A stretch of DNA of 64,000 nucleotides, from NCBI GenBank assembly GCA_027492795.1, contig JAPUEB010000011.1:1-64000 (forward strand). The letters are read 5' to 3'. A model generated the notes under the pieces. It was not told the origin of the DNA, did no database searches, and saw nothing but the letters and a program-made list of their open reading frames with translations. A program made the position numbers and the translations under genes. Source of the DNA: Chryseobacterium sp. GTDB taxonomy: Bacteria; Bacteroidota; Bacteroidia; Flavobacteriales; Weeksellaceae. Below, one piece after another: positions 9,190-17,984 of the stretch (position 1 is the first letter of the stretch; each line of letters begins with the position of its first letter).

Positions 9190-11637
9190 TTAAAAATCAA
9201 CGAAAATTGACTTTTTGATGCTGTGATAACCCGAAACTTCATCAAATTCATCTAAACTTTTTGTTACAAAATTTTTAAATTCTTTATAGTTTTTTCCACG
9301 TGGAAGTTTCAAAAGAATTTGATATTGATATAACAAATTGATTTTCCCAATCGGAGATTTTTCCGGTCCGAAAATGCATTCCTGAGGTAAATATTTCTGT
9401 AAAATTGAACTCAAAAATTTTGAGGCTCGATTCACTTTATCTTCTTTTCGGTGTTTTAATTCAATTAAAATAGTTCTGGTAAAAGGTGGATAATTGAATT
9501 TTTTTCTTTCATCTAAAAAATATTGGTAAATCTTTTCAGAATCGTTTTCTTTAATGAGTTGAAAAACTAAATTATGCGGATTAAACGTCTGAATCAATAC
9601 TTTTCCTTTTCCTGAAACGCGTCCTGCTCTTCCCGAAACCTGCGTAATCAACTGATACGCGCGTTCTTCCGCCCGAAAATCCTGTACATAAAGCATTTGG
9701 TCGGCTCTTGGAATAGTAACGAGTTCGATATGGTCAAAATCCAAACCTTTGGAAATCATTTGGGTTCCTACGATGATATCGTTTTCGCGTTCCTCTATTT
9801 TTTCGTATAATTTTTCGTAGGCAAACTTTTTCCGCATCGAATCGACATCCATTCTATCAACTTCTGCGTCAGGAAAAATTTTGGACAATTCCTCGTGAAT
9901 CTGTTCTACACCAACGCCTCGTGTGTTCAGATTTTCAGAAAAACATTTTGGACAGGTTTTTGGTTTTGCCGCTTTATGACCGCAATAATGGCATTTCAAT
10001 TCATTTGAAAATTTATGATACGTCATCACAACATCGCAATTGGAGCAATACGCAACGTAACCGCAACTTTCACATTCCACCACATTCGCATAACCACGGC
10101 GATTATGAAGCACAATCACCTGATTTTTTGCCTCCAAATTTTCTCGAATTTCTTCAATCGTTTTAAAAGAAAAATTGCCGTTCACATTTTTGGAATCCTG
10201 CGCTTCTTTAAAATTAATGAGTTCAAATTCAGGAAGTTTTACATTTCCAAAACGTTCATTGAGAGCAACATACTTTATTTTATCATTTTTAGCGAGCCAA
10301 TAACTTTCTACCGATGGGGTTGCAGAACCCAAAATCACATTAGCGCCGTAAAAATTTGCCAAAACCAAACTTGCATCTTTAGCGTTGAAATAAGGCGAAA
10401 CTTCGCGCGGTTTGTAAGCGGAATCGTGTTCTTCATCCACAATAATCAAACCTAAATTTTGGAATGGCAAAAACAAAGCATTCCGCGTTCCAATAAGGAT
10501 TTTAATTTCATTATTCCTGATTCTTCGCCACACTTCTACCCTTTCAAAATCCGTTAATTTTTGATGATAAAAGCCCAATTGACGACCATATTTTTTCTCT
10601 AAACGTTGGGTAATTTGCTTGGTTAAAGAAATTTCTGGAAGCAAAAAAAGAACGTTTTTGCCTTCAGAAATGGTTTCTTCAATTTTTTCTAAATAAATAT
10701 GCGTTTTTCCCGAAGAAGTTACGCCGTGAAGCAACACATTTTTTCCTTCACCAAAGGCTTCATCTACTTCCGATTTGGCGATTTTTTGAAGTTCTGTGAG
10801 TTCTTCCAGTTCTTCGGTTTCGCCTTCATAACTTTCCAAACGGTCTTTTTGCAGGAAGTATTCTTCTACAAAACCTTTTTCAATCAACGATTTTAATTGC
10901 GAATGAGCAAAAACTCCCTCATCAAAAATTTCTGATTTTCGAATCGGTTTATCTGGATTTTCAGTTTGTTTTTCAATCAAAAGAAGCAAAAGTTCCTGCT
11001 GTTTTGGTGCTTTTTTTAAACTTAAAAGAACTTCTGGCAAATTATTAATTATTAATTTTTCATTATTAATTCTTAAATAGGCGATTTCTTTTGCTTTATA
11101 CTTTTCAGAAATTTTCTCATCAATTTCTATGTATTGCAAATCAATCAAAGAATTGACGGTTTTTACGATTTCTTTTTTGGGAATAAATGCCTCAATTTCA
11201 GAAAGATTAATCATTTGCCGAACTTCCAAAGCCTGAATGAGATACATTTCATTAACATCCAAATTTTGAAAATCAATGACTGCATTTGGTTTTAATTTTA
11301 AATAGGTTTCACTTTCCAATTTCAGTGAACTGGGAAAAGAAAAACGGTAAATTTCTCCAAGATTGCATAAATAATATTCTGAAAGCCAGTTCCAAAAATC
11401 AATTTGTTGCTGCGGAAGAATCGGAAATTCATCCAAAACACTGATAATTTCCTTTGGAACAAAGGTTTCCGTCTCATTATCGTGAAGTTCGCAAACAATT
11501 CCGGTATAAATTTTCTTTCCTCGAAACGAAACCAAAACACGCATCCCTATTTCAATTTTTCCCAATAATTCATCGGGTACTTTGTAGGTAAAAGTGCCTT
11601 TGAGATTGAGCGGAAGAATGATTTGGGCGAAATTCAA
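9190..11637 (-). CDS. priA: Primosomal protein N' (replication restart helicase PriA)
   Basis: 815 residues. The N-terminal DNA-binding domain begins FAQIILPLNLKGTFTYKVPD. The helicase core has Walker A at 305-312 (GVTSSGKT), the DEEH box near 402, and the GSATPS motif. Eight cysteines in CESCGYVAYCSNC and CHYCG...CPKC bind two zincs. The C-terminal half carries the conserved QVSGRAGR motif. PriA loads the replisome at collapsed forks. The start is a TTG at 11637: it gives the family N-terminus and no ATG lies near it in frame. No neighbour appears cotranscribed, because the 806-base stretch upstream is repeat DNA. Confidence 0.94.
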   Translation of the reverse strand: MNFAQIILPLNLKGTFTYKVPDELLGKIEIGMRVLVSFRGKKIYTGIVCELHDNETETFVPKEIISVLDEFPILPQQQIDFWNWLSEYYLCNLGEIYRFSFPSSLKLESETYLKLKPNAVIDFQNLDVNEMYLIQALEVRQMINLSEIEAFIPKKEIVKTVNSLIDLQYIEIDEKISEKYKAKEIAYLRINNEKLIINNLPEVLLSLKKAPKQQELLLLLIEKQTENPDKPIRKSEIFDEGVFAHSQLKSLIEKGFVEEYFLQKDRLESYEGETEELEELTELQKIAKSEVDEAFGEGKNVLLHGVTSSGKTHIYLEKIEETISEGKNVLFLLPEISLTKQITQRLEKKYGRQLGFYHQKLTDFERVEVWRRIRNNEIKILIGTRNALFLPFQNLGLIIVDEEHDSAYKPREVSPYFNAKDASLVLANFYGANVILGSATPSVESYWLAKNDKIKYVALNERFGNVKLPEFELINFKEAQDSKNVNGNFSFKTIEEIRENLEAKNQVIVLHNRRGYANVVECESCGYVAYCSNCDVVMTYHKFSNELKCHYCGHKAAKPKTCPKCFSENLNTRGVGVEQIHEELSKIFPDAEVDRMDVDSMRKKFAYEKLYEKIEERENDIIVGTQMISKGLDFDHIELVTIPRADQMLYVQDFRAEERAYQLITQVSGRAGRVSGKGKVLIQTFNPHNLVFQLIKENDSEKIYQYFLDERKKFNYPPFTRTILIELKHRKEDKVNRASKFLSSILQKYLPQECIFGPEKSPIGKINLLYQYQILLKLPRGKNYKEFKNFVTKSLDEFDEVSGYHSIKKSIFVDF

Positions 11638-11689
11638 TGTGTTGATTTGCTAATTTGCTGATAAGTTGATATGAAAATTTGGATTGTCA

Positions 11690-11830
11690 TTGGCTTCGCC
11701 GAATCTACGATTTCTGAATGTAATGAGTGAAACGAATGAAGCGAAGAATTTTTTAATGTAAGAGATTCTTCACTCCTCTTTTGAACTTCGTTCGTAAAAC
11801 TTCGTTTTATGTTCAGAATGACATTGTTCT
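11690..11830. repeat. Degenerate palindromic repeat related to the MITE core
   Basis: TGTCATT, GAATCTACG, AATGAAGCGAAGAATTTTTT and GAGATTCTTCACTCC, with TTCAGAATGACATTG at the right, form an imperfect palindrome sharing the GAATGAAGCGAAG and AGAATGACA words with the 149-bp elements. It appears to be an older or composite relative. Confidence 0.5.
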
Positions 11831-11879
11831 TTTTTACAAATTTAGGAAATAAATATTATGCTTTAAAACACTTCAATTC

Positions 11880-11946
11880 ATAAATTTTGGCTAAAGCCAA
11901 CTGAATTTTTGTAAAAATTAAGCGGGCTGAAGCCCGCTCCTATTGA
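11880..11946. repeat. Dispersed palindromic repeat, family C, copy 2
   Basis: AAATTTTGGCTAAAGCC and AGCGGGCTGAAGCCCGCT, ending CTATTGAT, match copy 1 at 5127-5195 in order and spacing. The right end merges with the tandem array that follows. Confidence 0.75.
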
Positions 11947-12333
11947 TTTTAAAACTTTTTTTTAAGATTGAACTCCTAAGGAGTTCACAATTTAACACAT
12001 TGAAATTTTCTACACAGATACTGCTCCTACGGAGCGAACCTTAATTAACAAATCTATAAAACTCAAGGGTTAAAGCCTACTCCTATTTATTTAAAACGTT
12101 TAAAAAAAGATTGAACTCCTACGGAGTTCACAATTGATTACATTGAAATTTTCTACACAGATATCTCACCTACGTAGCGAATCATAATTAACAAATCTAT
12201 AAAACTCAAGGGTTAAAGCCTACTCCTATTTATTTAAAACGTTTAAAAAAAGATTGAACTCCTACGGAGTTCACAATTGATTACATTGAAATTTTCTACA
12301 CAGATATCGCTCCTACGGAGCGAACCTTAATAT
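11931..12333. repeat. 143-bp tandem array, about 2.8 units
   Basis: The word GATTGAACTCCT starts at 11966, 12109 and 12252, so the period is exactly 143. Each unit contains two perfect palindromes, GAACTCCTACGGAGTTC and CGCTCCTACGGAGCG (the latter mutated in unit 2), joined by ATTGAAATTTTCTACACAGA. Units are nearly identical. The last is cut off near 12333. The array lies between the priA start and the proline dehydrogenase stop and has no coding potential. Confidence 0.85.
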
Positions 12334-12389
12334 TAAATTAAGGAAAAATAAAAAAAATCACTCCCAATAATACATTCTATCAATCATTC

Positions 12390-12453
12390 AAACTCTCCAA
12401 CTCTCCAACTCTCCCACTCTCAAACACTCCAACACTCTCACTCTCAAACACCC
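12390..12453. repeat. Octanucleotide microsatellite (CCAACTCT type)
   Basis: CCAACTCT, CCAACTCT, CCCACTCT, CAAACACT and CCAACACT repeat with period 8. On the minus strand the repeat supplies the TGA stop of the proline dehydrogenase gene (12444-12446). The same type occurs at 35383-35455. Confidence 0.75.
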
Positions 12454-13613
12454 TTTCTTCTCCTCAATTCCTTCTCAATCAATCCCAATTCTCGTCCGGT
12501 TTGTCCTGCGACAGAGGTGTTTTCCTGCGCTCTTCTGGTAAGATAAGGAACCACGTCTTTCACGGGTCCATAAGGTAAATATTTGCAGGCATTGTAATTT
12601 TTGTCGCCGAGATAATAGGTGATGTTGTCACTCATACCATATAATTGTCCGAAATGAATTCTGTCATCATCGTGTGGTAAATTCATCGCTTTCATTCTGT
12701 CCATCACCAATTCTGTGGATTTTTCGTTGTGCGTTCCAAAAAATGCGGAAACTTTATCCAAATTGTTCATCACAAAATCAATGGCAGCATTGAAATTATC
12801 GTCGGTTGCCTGTTTTGTGGGTTGAATTGGATCTTGATAACCCATTTCTTCGGCTCTTGCACGCTCTTTTTCCATATAAGCGCCGCGAACAAACTTGTAG
12901 CCAAGGAAATAATTCTTTTCGTTGGCGCGTTTTAAATCTTCCGCGAGATATTCTAAACGTCCGGTTCTGTACATTTGAATGGTGTTCCAAACGATGGCTT
13001 TTTCCTTGTTAAATTGGGCTTTCATTTCATTCACCAAATTATCAACCGCTGTTTGAATCCACGTTTCTTCCGCATCAATCATAATGATAACGTTTCTTTC
13101 GTGCGCCATTTTGCAAACGTCTTCATAACGTTTTACTATGCGGTTCCACTCCTCTTTTTCACTGGAAGTTAATTCTTTTCCTGCCTGAACTTCTGCATAC
13201 AAATTAAATCTTCCAAAACCTGTTGGTTTGAAAACCACAAACGGAATTGCCGGATTTCCTTCTGCAAATTTTATGTTTTGCTTGATTTCTTCGCAAGTAT
13301 GGTCAAATGTTTCCTCTTCTTCTTTTCCTTCAATCGCGTAATCGAAAATGCTTCCAATGTGGTGTTTGAACATTTTTTTCACCACTTCCATACTTTTTTC
13401 GCGGGTTTCGCCACCTACAAACTGCTCAAAAAGTGTGTGTTTTACTATATCTTGAACAAAAGGAAAGTTATTGTGAACGGTAAAATTAAGAGCTTTAATT
13501 CCTAAACTCGTCAAATGAGGATGCTGAATCATTTTAAACATCCATTTTGCTTTTTCGAGTTGTTTAGTGGATTTATCGGCGAAAGCGATTTTGGTATCGT
13601 TGAAAATTGACAT
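12444..13613 (-). CDS. Proline dehydrogenase
   Basis: 389 residues, the monofunctional bacterial/eukaryote-like PRODH form (no fused P5C dehydrogenase). A TIM-barrel flavoenzyme with the typical KFVRGAYMEKERARAEEMGY motif (about 250-270) and the C-terminal RRAQENTSVAGQTGRELGLI that binds FAD and proline. It oxidises proline to pyrroline-5-carboxylate and passes electrons to quinone at the membrane. A separate P5C dehydrogenase would be expected elsewhere in the genome. It is monocistronic here; the stop codon lies in an octanucleotide repeat. Confidence 0.93.
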   Translation of the reverse strand: MSIFNDTKIAFADKSTKQLEKAKWMFKMIQHPHLTSLGIKALNFTVHNNFPFVQDIVKHTLFEQFVGGETREKSMEVVKKMFKHHIGSIFDYAIEGKEEEETFDHTCEEIKQNIKFAEGNPAIPFVVFKPTGFGRFNLYAEVQAGKELTSSEKEEWNRIVKRYEDVCKMAHERNVIIMIDAEETWIQTAVDNLVNEMKAQFNKEKAIVWNTIQMYRTGRLEYLAEDLKRANEKNYFLGYKFVRGAYMEKERARAEEMGYQDPIQPTKQATDDNFNAAIDFVMNNLDKVSAFFGTHNEKSTELVMDRMKAMNLPHDDDRIHFGQLYGMSDNITYYLGDKNYNACKYLPYGPVKDVVPYLTRRAQENTSVAGQTGRELGLIEKELRRRKGV

Positions 13614-13789
13614 TGGATTTTGAAAATTTTGAATTCTACAAATTTAATAATAGTTCGTTGGAAAAAAAATTATTTGATTTTTATTTAATTGCAAGGTTCG
13701 CAAAGTTTATTTGAAATTTTGCAATGTAGATTTTCTTTCACAAATTGAAAAATTCGCCGATTCCTATAAAAAAATAGATTAAAAGAGGC

Positions 13790-13840
13790 AAAGGCACTTT
13801 GCTTAGCAAAAAAATATCACTTGCTAAACGAAGTGCCTTT
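13790..13840. repeat. Long hairpin in the PRODH/UbiA gap
   Basis: AAAGGCACTTTGCTTAGCAA faces TTGCTAAACGAAGTGCCTTT across an 11-base AT loop; 17 of 20 positions pair. It is followed by a second motif, CTTTGCGCTCTTTGCG. It lies about 70 bases past the stop of the UbiA gene, so it could end that transcript, but there is no T-run on the minus side. No gene was seen in 13614-13910. Confidence 0.6.
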
Positions 13841-13910
13841 GCGTTCAATCAGCGCATTTATAATAAAAAATCTTTGCGCTCTTTGCGATAAAAAACTGCT
13901 CTGCTAAAAA

Positions 13911-14807
13911 CTAAAATTTCGAGAGAATTCCGCCCAAAAGCATTGCCAAAATACCGATGAATACCCACAAACGAAGGATATTCATTGCAAAAAACTTGGA
14001 ATTTTTTCTTTTGGATTGAAAAAAATACATCACAAAAATAATGACGAACAATCCTGCTGCAAAATAGTAAGACATTACGCTGTGAAGTCCGCGAGAATCA
14101 ATGATTAGCATGGAAACAATCATTAAAAAAATGAGTAAAACTATAATGATTGTATTGGTGATTTTCTTTCCAAAGAAATTGGGAATTGTGGAATATCCAA
14201 ATATTTTATCTGCGTTTTTCGTGAGCGTATCTTTCAGAATGTCAATGATTAAAAGAATCAAAAACAGAAACATCGCCATCAAAAAGATTTTCTTTGAAAA
14301 TGTTTGGTAATAAATCAACATTCCGAAAAATGGATAAAGCGTCAAACTTACAAAGGTGAGATTATTGAGAATCAGAATTTTTGAAAGTTTATGGCTGTAA
14401 AACCACATAAAAAACTGATAGACAATAAAAAACACAAAAACTCGTGGCGAAATCAACCAAGAAATCGCAAGCGAAATGATGCTTAACGACAAATACGCAT
14501 AAAGAAAATACTTCTGTTTCAGGAAACTTTGTAAGCGGGAACGAAACGGTTTTGTTAATTGGTCTTTCTCGCGGTCGTAAAACTGGTTGATAATTCCGCC
14601 CGCCAAAATGCTTAAAACCGCACAAAAAATAATGCCGTGAACTTTGAAATCAAAGACAAATTTCCTCAAACTTTCCTCCTGATTGAACAGAAAAAAAGTG
14701 GAAACATACAACGCGAAAGTGAGCAAAACCGTCACGAAAAACCGCGCTCCCAAAAGAAAACCGATGAATTGTGAAATTCGGTGAAGGATAGGATTTCGGT
14801 CCTGCAT
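13911..14807 (-). CDS. UbiA family prenyltransferase
   Basis: 298 residues with eight or nine membrane helices. The first aspartate-rich motif, NQFYDREKD (about 91-99, NxxxDxxxD), binds the prenyl diphosphate through Mg; the second is less plain (DILKDTLTKNADK, about 190-202). UbiA enzymes attach an isoprenoid chain to an aromatic or glycerol-phosphate acceptor. In flavobacteria such a gene is often annotated geranylgeranylglycerol-phosphate geranylgeranyltransferase; the acceptor cannot be read from the sequence. It lies 58 bases downstream of the mevalonate-type kinase, which fits an isoprenoid operon. Confidence 0.82.
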   Translation of the reverse strand: MQDRNPILHRISQFIGFLLGARFFVTVLLTFALYVSTFFLFNQEESLRKFVFDFKVHGIIFCAVLSILAGGIINQFYDREKDQLTKPFRSRLQSFLKQKYFLYAYLSLSIISLAISWLISPRVFVFFIVYQFFMWFYSHKLSKILILNNLTFVSLTLYPFFGMLIYYQTFSKKIFLMAMFLFLILLIIDILKDTLTKNADKIFGYSTIPNFFGKKITNTIIIVLLIFLMIVSMLIIDSRGLHSVMSYYFAAGLFVIIFVMYFFQSKRKNSKFFAMNILRLWVFIGILAMLLGGILSKF

Positions 14808-14865
14808 TTTTGTAAAGCCGTTTTAAATGTAAATTTTTCTCAAATTTTTGCCGACTTTACTTGGT

Positions 14866-15792
14866 TTAGAATCTGTAAATAACCTCTTTGTGGAAACCTT
14901 CCAACATTTTTTCAGCCTTGTCGTAATCTTTCGTGAAGCCCAAAATGTAGCCACCACCGCCACTTCCGCAAAGTTTTAGGTAATAAGCATTGGTATCGAT
15001 TCCTTTTTTCCAAACGTTATAAATACTTTCAGGAATCATTGGTTTGAAGTGTTCGTAAGCCCAAACTGAAAGATTTTTTAGATTTTTGAAGAAAGGATTC
15101 ATTTCCTTTTTCAAAAAAGTATCGATGCAGGCGTTGTTATAACGTATAAATTCTTCTTTCAAAGTTTTGCGGAAACCTTCAGTTTTCATTTTTTCAAAGA
15201 AAATTTGCACCATTGGTCCAGTTTCACCAACTACTCCGCTGTCTATCAAAAATATAGCGCCTTTTCCTTCGGTTCCGCCTGTAATGGCAACTTTGTCCAC
15301 ATTTTCGCGGTTTTCGATAAGGATTGGAAGGTTCATATAGCAAATCAGCGGATCAATTCCGGAGCTTTTTCCGTGGAAATAACTTTCCAGCTGACCAAAA
15401 ACTTTTTTCAAATCTTTCAGTTCAAATTTTGAAATCGTTTCGGGACTATACTTTTTCAGGGAGTATTTTTCAAAAATTGCGGCAACCAACGCGCCGGAAC
15501 TTCCTACACCATAACCTTGCGGAATATTGCTGTCGAAGAAAAGTCCGTTTTTGATATCTTTTTTAAATTCGGCAACGTTCAGCTCAAAGTTATTTGGAAG
15601 AACAAGGCCCGTTAAATATTCTGCATATTTTTGAAGGTGATTGTTTGATTTTTTTTCAAAATCTGAATCGAGGTCGGAAAATTTTAAGGTTCCTTTATAA
15701 AAACTGTAAGGTAGCGTTAAACCTTGGGAATCTTCGATAATTCCGTATTCGCCGAACAGCAGGATTTTTGCGTAAAATAAAGGATTGGTCAT
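14866..15792 (-). CDS. GHMP kinase, mevalonate kinase-like
   Basis: 308 residues. GHMP-kinase motifs: N-terminal AKILLFGEYGIIEDSQGL (substrate region), ATP-binding PQGYGVGSSGALVAAIF (about 92-108), GKSSGIDPLICY (about 141-152) and the C-terminal CGSGGGGYILGF (about 280). The FGEY and SSGID motifs match mevalonate kinase, which makes 5-phosphomevalonate in the mevalonate route to isopentenyl diphosphate, the route used by flavobacteria. The UbiA prenyltransferase directly downstream supports an isoprenoid role. Another GHMP substrate cannot be excluded. Confidence 0.82.
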   Translation of the reverse strand: MTNPLFYAKILLFGEYGIIEDSQGLTLPYSFYKGTLKFSDLDSDFEKKSNNHLQKYAEYLTGLVLPNNFELNVAEFKKDIKNGLFFDSNIPQGYGVGSSGALVAAIFEKYSLKKYSPETISKFELKDLKKVFGQLESYFHGKSSGIDPLICYMNLPILIENRENVDKVAITGGTEGKGAIFLIDSGVVGETGPMVQIFFEKMKTEGFRKTLKEEFIRYNNACIDTFLKKEMNPFFKNLKNLSVWAYEHFKPMIPESIYNVWKKGIDTNAYYLKLCGSGGGGYILGFTKDYDKAEKMLEGFHKEVIYRF

Positions 15793-15922
15793 AGTTTATT
15801 TAATCCGTTGATTTTCAGTTGCAAATATACAAAAAAAATTGTTTGATGTTTGATGTTTGATGTTTTTTACAACTTATTGCTGTTTTAACAAAATTTAAGC
15901 CAATTCATTTAAAATTTTACAA

Positions 15923-17395
15923 TTAAAGCACATCTCTGTCTTTCAGCATTTTAATTTTCAAAAATCTTATTAAAATTAAACCTACTGCAAAGAAGATGGT
16001 CATTGAAAGCGCCGCAAATCGCATATTATTGAACTTCTCAATCAGCGTTGCAAAGATGAAAGTCCCTAATATAATTGCCAGTTTTTCCAAAACATCATAA
16101 AAACTGAAGTAGGTAGTATTATCATTCCCTTCCTCCGGTAAAAGTTTGGAGTAGGTGGAACGCGACATCGCCTGTAAACCGCCCATTACTAGACCTACAA
16201 TCGCTGCGACTCCATAAAATTGGTATTCTACATTCGGGTTTTCTTTGTTGAGGAAATATGCCGACAAACAGGCAACCATCCACAAAATAATGGCAATGGA
16301 AATCACGTTTTTATTACCAATTCTACGAGAAAGTCTGGAGAAAATCACCGCACCAATAATTGCTTCAATTTGTATCACCAAAAGCGTTGCAATCAGTTTC
16401 GTTTGATCTAGGTTGATTTCACTTTTACCAAAAAGTGTAGCCATTAGGAAAATCGTTTGCATTCCGACGCTGTAAAAGAAAAAACTGGAAAGGAAAAACT
16501 TCAAATTTCTGTCTGCAAAAAGGTTTTTGCCAACCTTGAAAAGTTCGTTGAAACTCTGTTTTGCAACATCAAAATAAAAACTGATATTGTCTTTCAAAAC
16601 CTCCCAAAAACCGCCCTGTTCTTCGTGTTTTGCGAAAATATTTTTGTAATTTAAAAGAACCAAATCTTTCGGCAATTGATCTTTTACGTTTCCAAACTGA
16701 GGTAAATATTTGAAGGTGTATTGCGCAAATCCAAACCACCAAGCTCCGGTAAGTAAGAAAGCAATCCTGGTATAAATTTTTTGTTCTTTCGGTCCGTCTG
16801 CAATCACCATAATTAAAATCAAACATAAAATTACAAGTACTACAGAACCGATATAACCGTAAACATAGCCTTTTGCAGAAAGCGCATCCTGTTTTTCGCG
16901 CGTTGCAATATCGGGCAAAAAGGAATTATAAAAAACCAAACTTCCCCAAAAACCAACACTCGCCGTAATACTGAACAACAAACCGAGAAAAACATTGTTC
17001 ATCCCAGTAAACATAGCCAATCCCATACAGGAAGTCGCTCCCAAATAACAAAAAAATTGTAAAAAAGATTTTTTATTTCCAATAGTATCCGCAAGCGAAG
17101 ACAAAAAGGGCGACAGAAGCACCACAATAAAGAAAGAAATTGTCAAAGAATATCCGTAAATCGCGTCTGGATGATAGGTTTCACCAAAAAGTTTGATTTG
17201 ATGACGAATCGGAACGGAAATCCATTCGCCAGTTTTCTCTACAAATTCCTTTTTTTCCGACGCCGTTGTGATAATGGCGTAGTAAATCGGAAAAATAGTG
17301 GATGTAATAACCAGCGAATAAACGGAGTTTGCCCAATCGTAGAAAGCCCATGCTTTCATGATTTTGGGGTTGTTTTTTATAGGATTTTGGCTCAT
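15923..17395 (-). CDS. MFS transporter, Atg22/UMF1-like
   Basis: 490 residues, about twelve membrane helices. The N-terminal KAWAFYDWANSVYSLVITST is the hallmark of the UMF1 (Atg22-like) group. A cytoplasmic loop of about 60 residues lies near 240-300, and GVMGGLQAMSRSTYSKLLPE-type text (about 390-410, here VMGGLQAMSRSTYSKLLPEE) marks the second half. Yeast Atg22 exports amino acids from the vacuole; the bacterial substrate is not known. It is transcribed alone; the gap upstream holds repeats, including a MITE copy. Confidence 0.85.
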   Translation of the reverse strand: MSQNPIKNNPKIMKAWAFYDWANSVYSLVITSTIFPIYYAIITTASEKKEFVEKTGEWISVPIRHQIKLFGETYHPDAIYGYSLTISFFIVVLLSPFLSSLADTIGNKKSFLQFFCYLGATSCMGLAMFTGMNNVFLGLLFSITASVGFWGSLVFYNSFLPDIATREKQDALSAKGYVYGYIGSVVLVILCLILIMVIADGPKEQKIYTRIAFLLTGAWWFGFAQYTFKYLPQFGNVKDQLPKDLVLLNYKNIFAKHEEQGGFWEVLKDNISFYFDVAKQSFNELFKVGKNLFADRNLKFFLSSFFFYSVGMQTIFLMATLFGKSEINLDQTKLIATLLVIQIEAIIGAVIFSRLSRRIGNKNVISIAIILWMVACLSAYFLNKENPNVEYQFYGVAAIVGLVMGGLQAMSRSTYSKLLPEEGNDNTTYFSFYDVLEKLAIILGTFIFATLIEKFNNMRFAALSMTIFFAVGLILIRFLKIKMLKDRDVL

Positions 17396-17518
17396 GTAAT
17401 GTTTGAAGTTTGAGTTTTGAAGTTTGACGATTCAATCAAATTTCATTTGCAAAACTAATCTTTTTTGAATTTTATTCCTTTAATCTCTGAATCTTGGAGA
17501 TAGTTTTTTATTTATTTT

Positions 17519-17667
17519 GAATGTCCGCTTTTTGTAATAATGAGTACTTTGTCATTCTGAATGAAGCGAAGCGTAATGAAGAATCTATTGATAATCAAAT
17601 AGATTCCTCCTTCGTCGGAATGACAAATTCGCTTCAAAAATCAAAATATGACATAAAACGGACATTC
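17519..17667. mobile_element. MITE-like 149-bp element, copy 2
   Basis: Same length as the copy at 5208-5356 and identical except for one base (T here, C there, in TCAAAAYATGACATA). Both have terminal inverted repeats of the form GAATGTCCGYTTT. The flanks are AT-rich and unrelated beyond that. A short open frame crossing it is not a gene. Confidence 0.75.
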
Positions 17668-17697
17668 ATTTTAATTATTTACTATTATGAATTTTTA

Positions 17698-17845
17698 ATA
17701 TAAAAATCAATTTCTTTTCCCCAACCCTCCCTTCGACTTCGCTCAGGATGACATGGTAGGAAATTGATTTTTTTCGCTCCCTTTTTTATGCTGAGCTTGT
17801 CGAAGTAAGGGTTGTGGGAACGAAGAAAATTAATTTCCGTATTGG
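17698..17845. repeat. Dispersed palindromic repeat, family B, copy 3
   Basis: AAAATCAATTTCTTTTCCCC, AACCCTCCC and an insertion (TTCGACTTCGCTCAGGATGA), then AGGAAATTGATTTT and the inverted half ending GAAGAAAATTAATTTC. It shares ATGCTGAGCTTGTCGAAG with the copy at 7355. It is nested between the MITE and the thiolase terminator. The whole gap 17396-17984 holds repeats and no gene. Confidence 0.65.
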
Positions 17846-17887
17846 CATAAAATTGACAGTCATTTAATTATTAAACAAAAATAGAAA

Positions 17888-17935
17888 AACCATTAAGAAT
17901 CTGATAAAAAAAATCATTAATAATTCTTAATGGTT
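17888..17935 (-). terminator. Terminator of the thiolase gene
   Basis: AACCATTAAGAAT and ATTCTTAATGGTT form a perfect 13-bp stem with a long AT loop, and a T-run follows on the minus strand. It starts 50 bases past the thiolase stop. Confidence 0.75.
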
Positions 17936-17984
17936 ATGTTTTGAGATTCTTCATTTCGCTACCGCTCCATTCAGAATGACAATG

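Noticed and set aside
11931-12333. CRISPR-like regular repeats
   Set aside because: The period is 143 bases and the whole unit repeats, including the would-be spacers, so it is a tandem duplication and not a CRISPR array; no cas genes are near.
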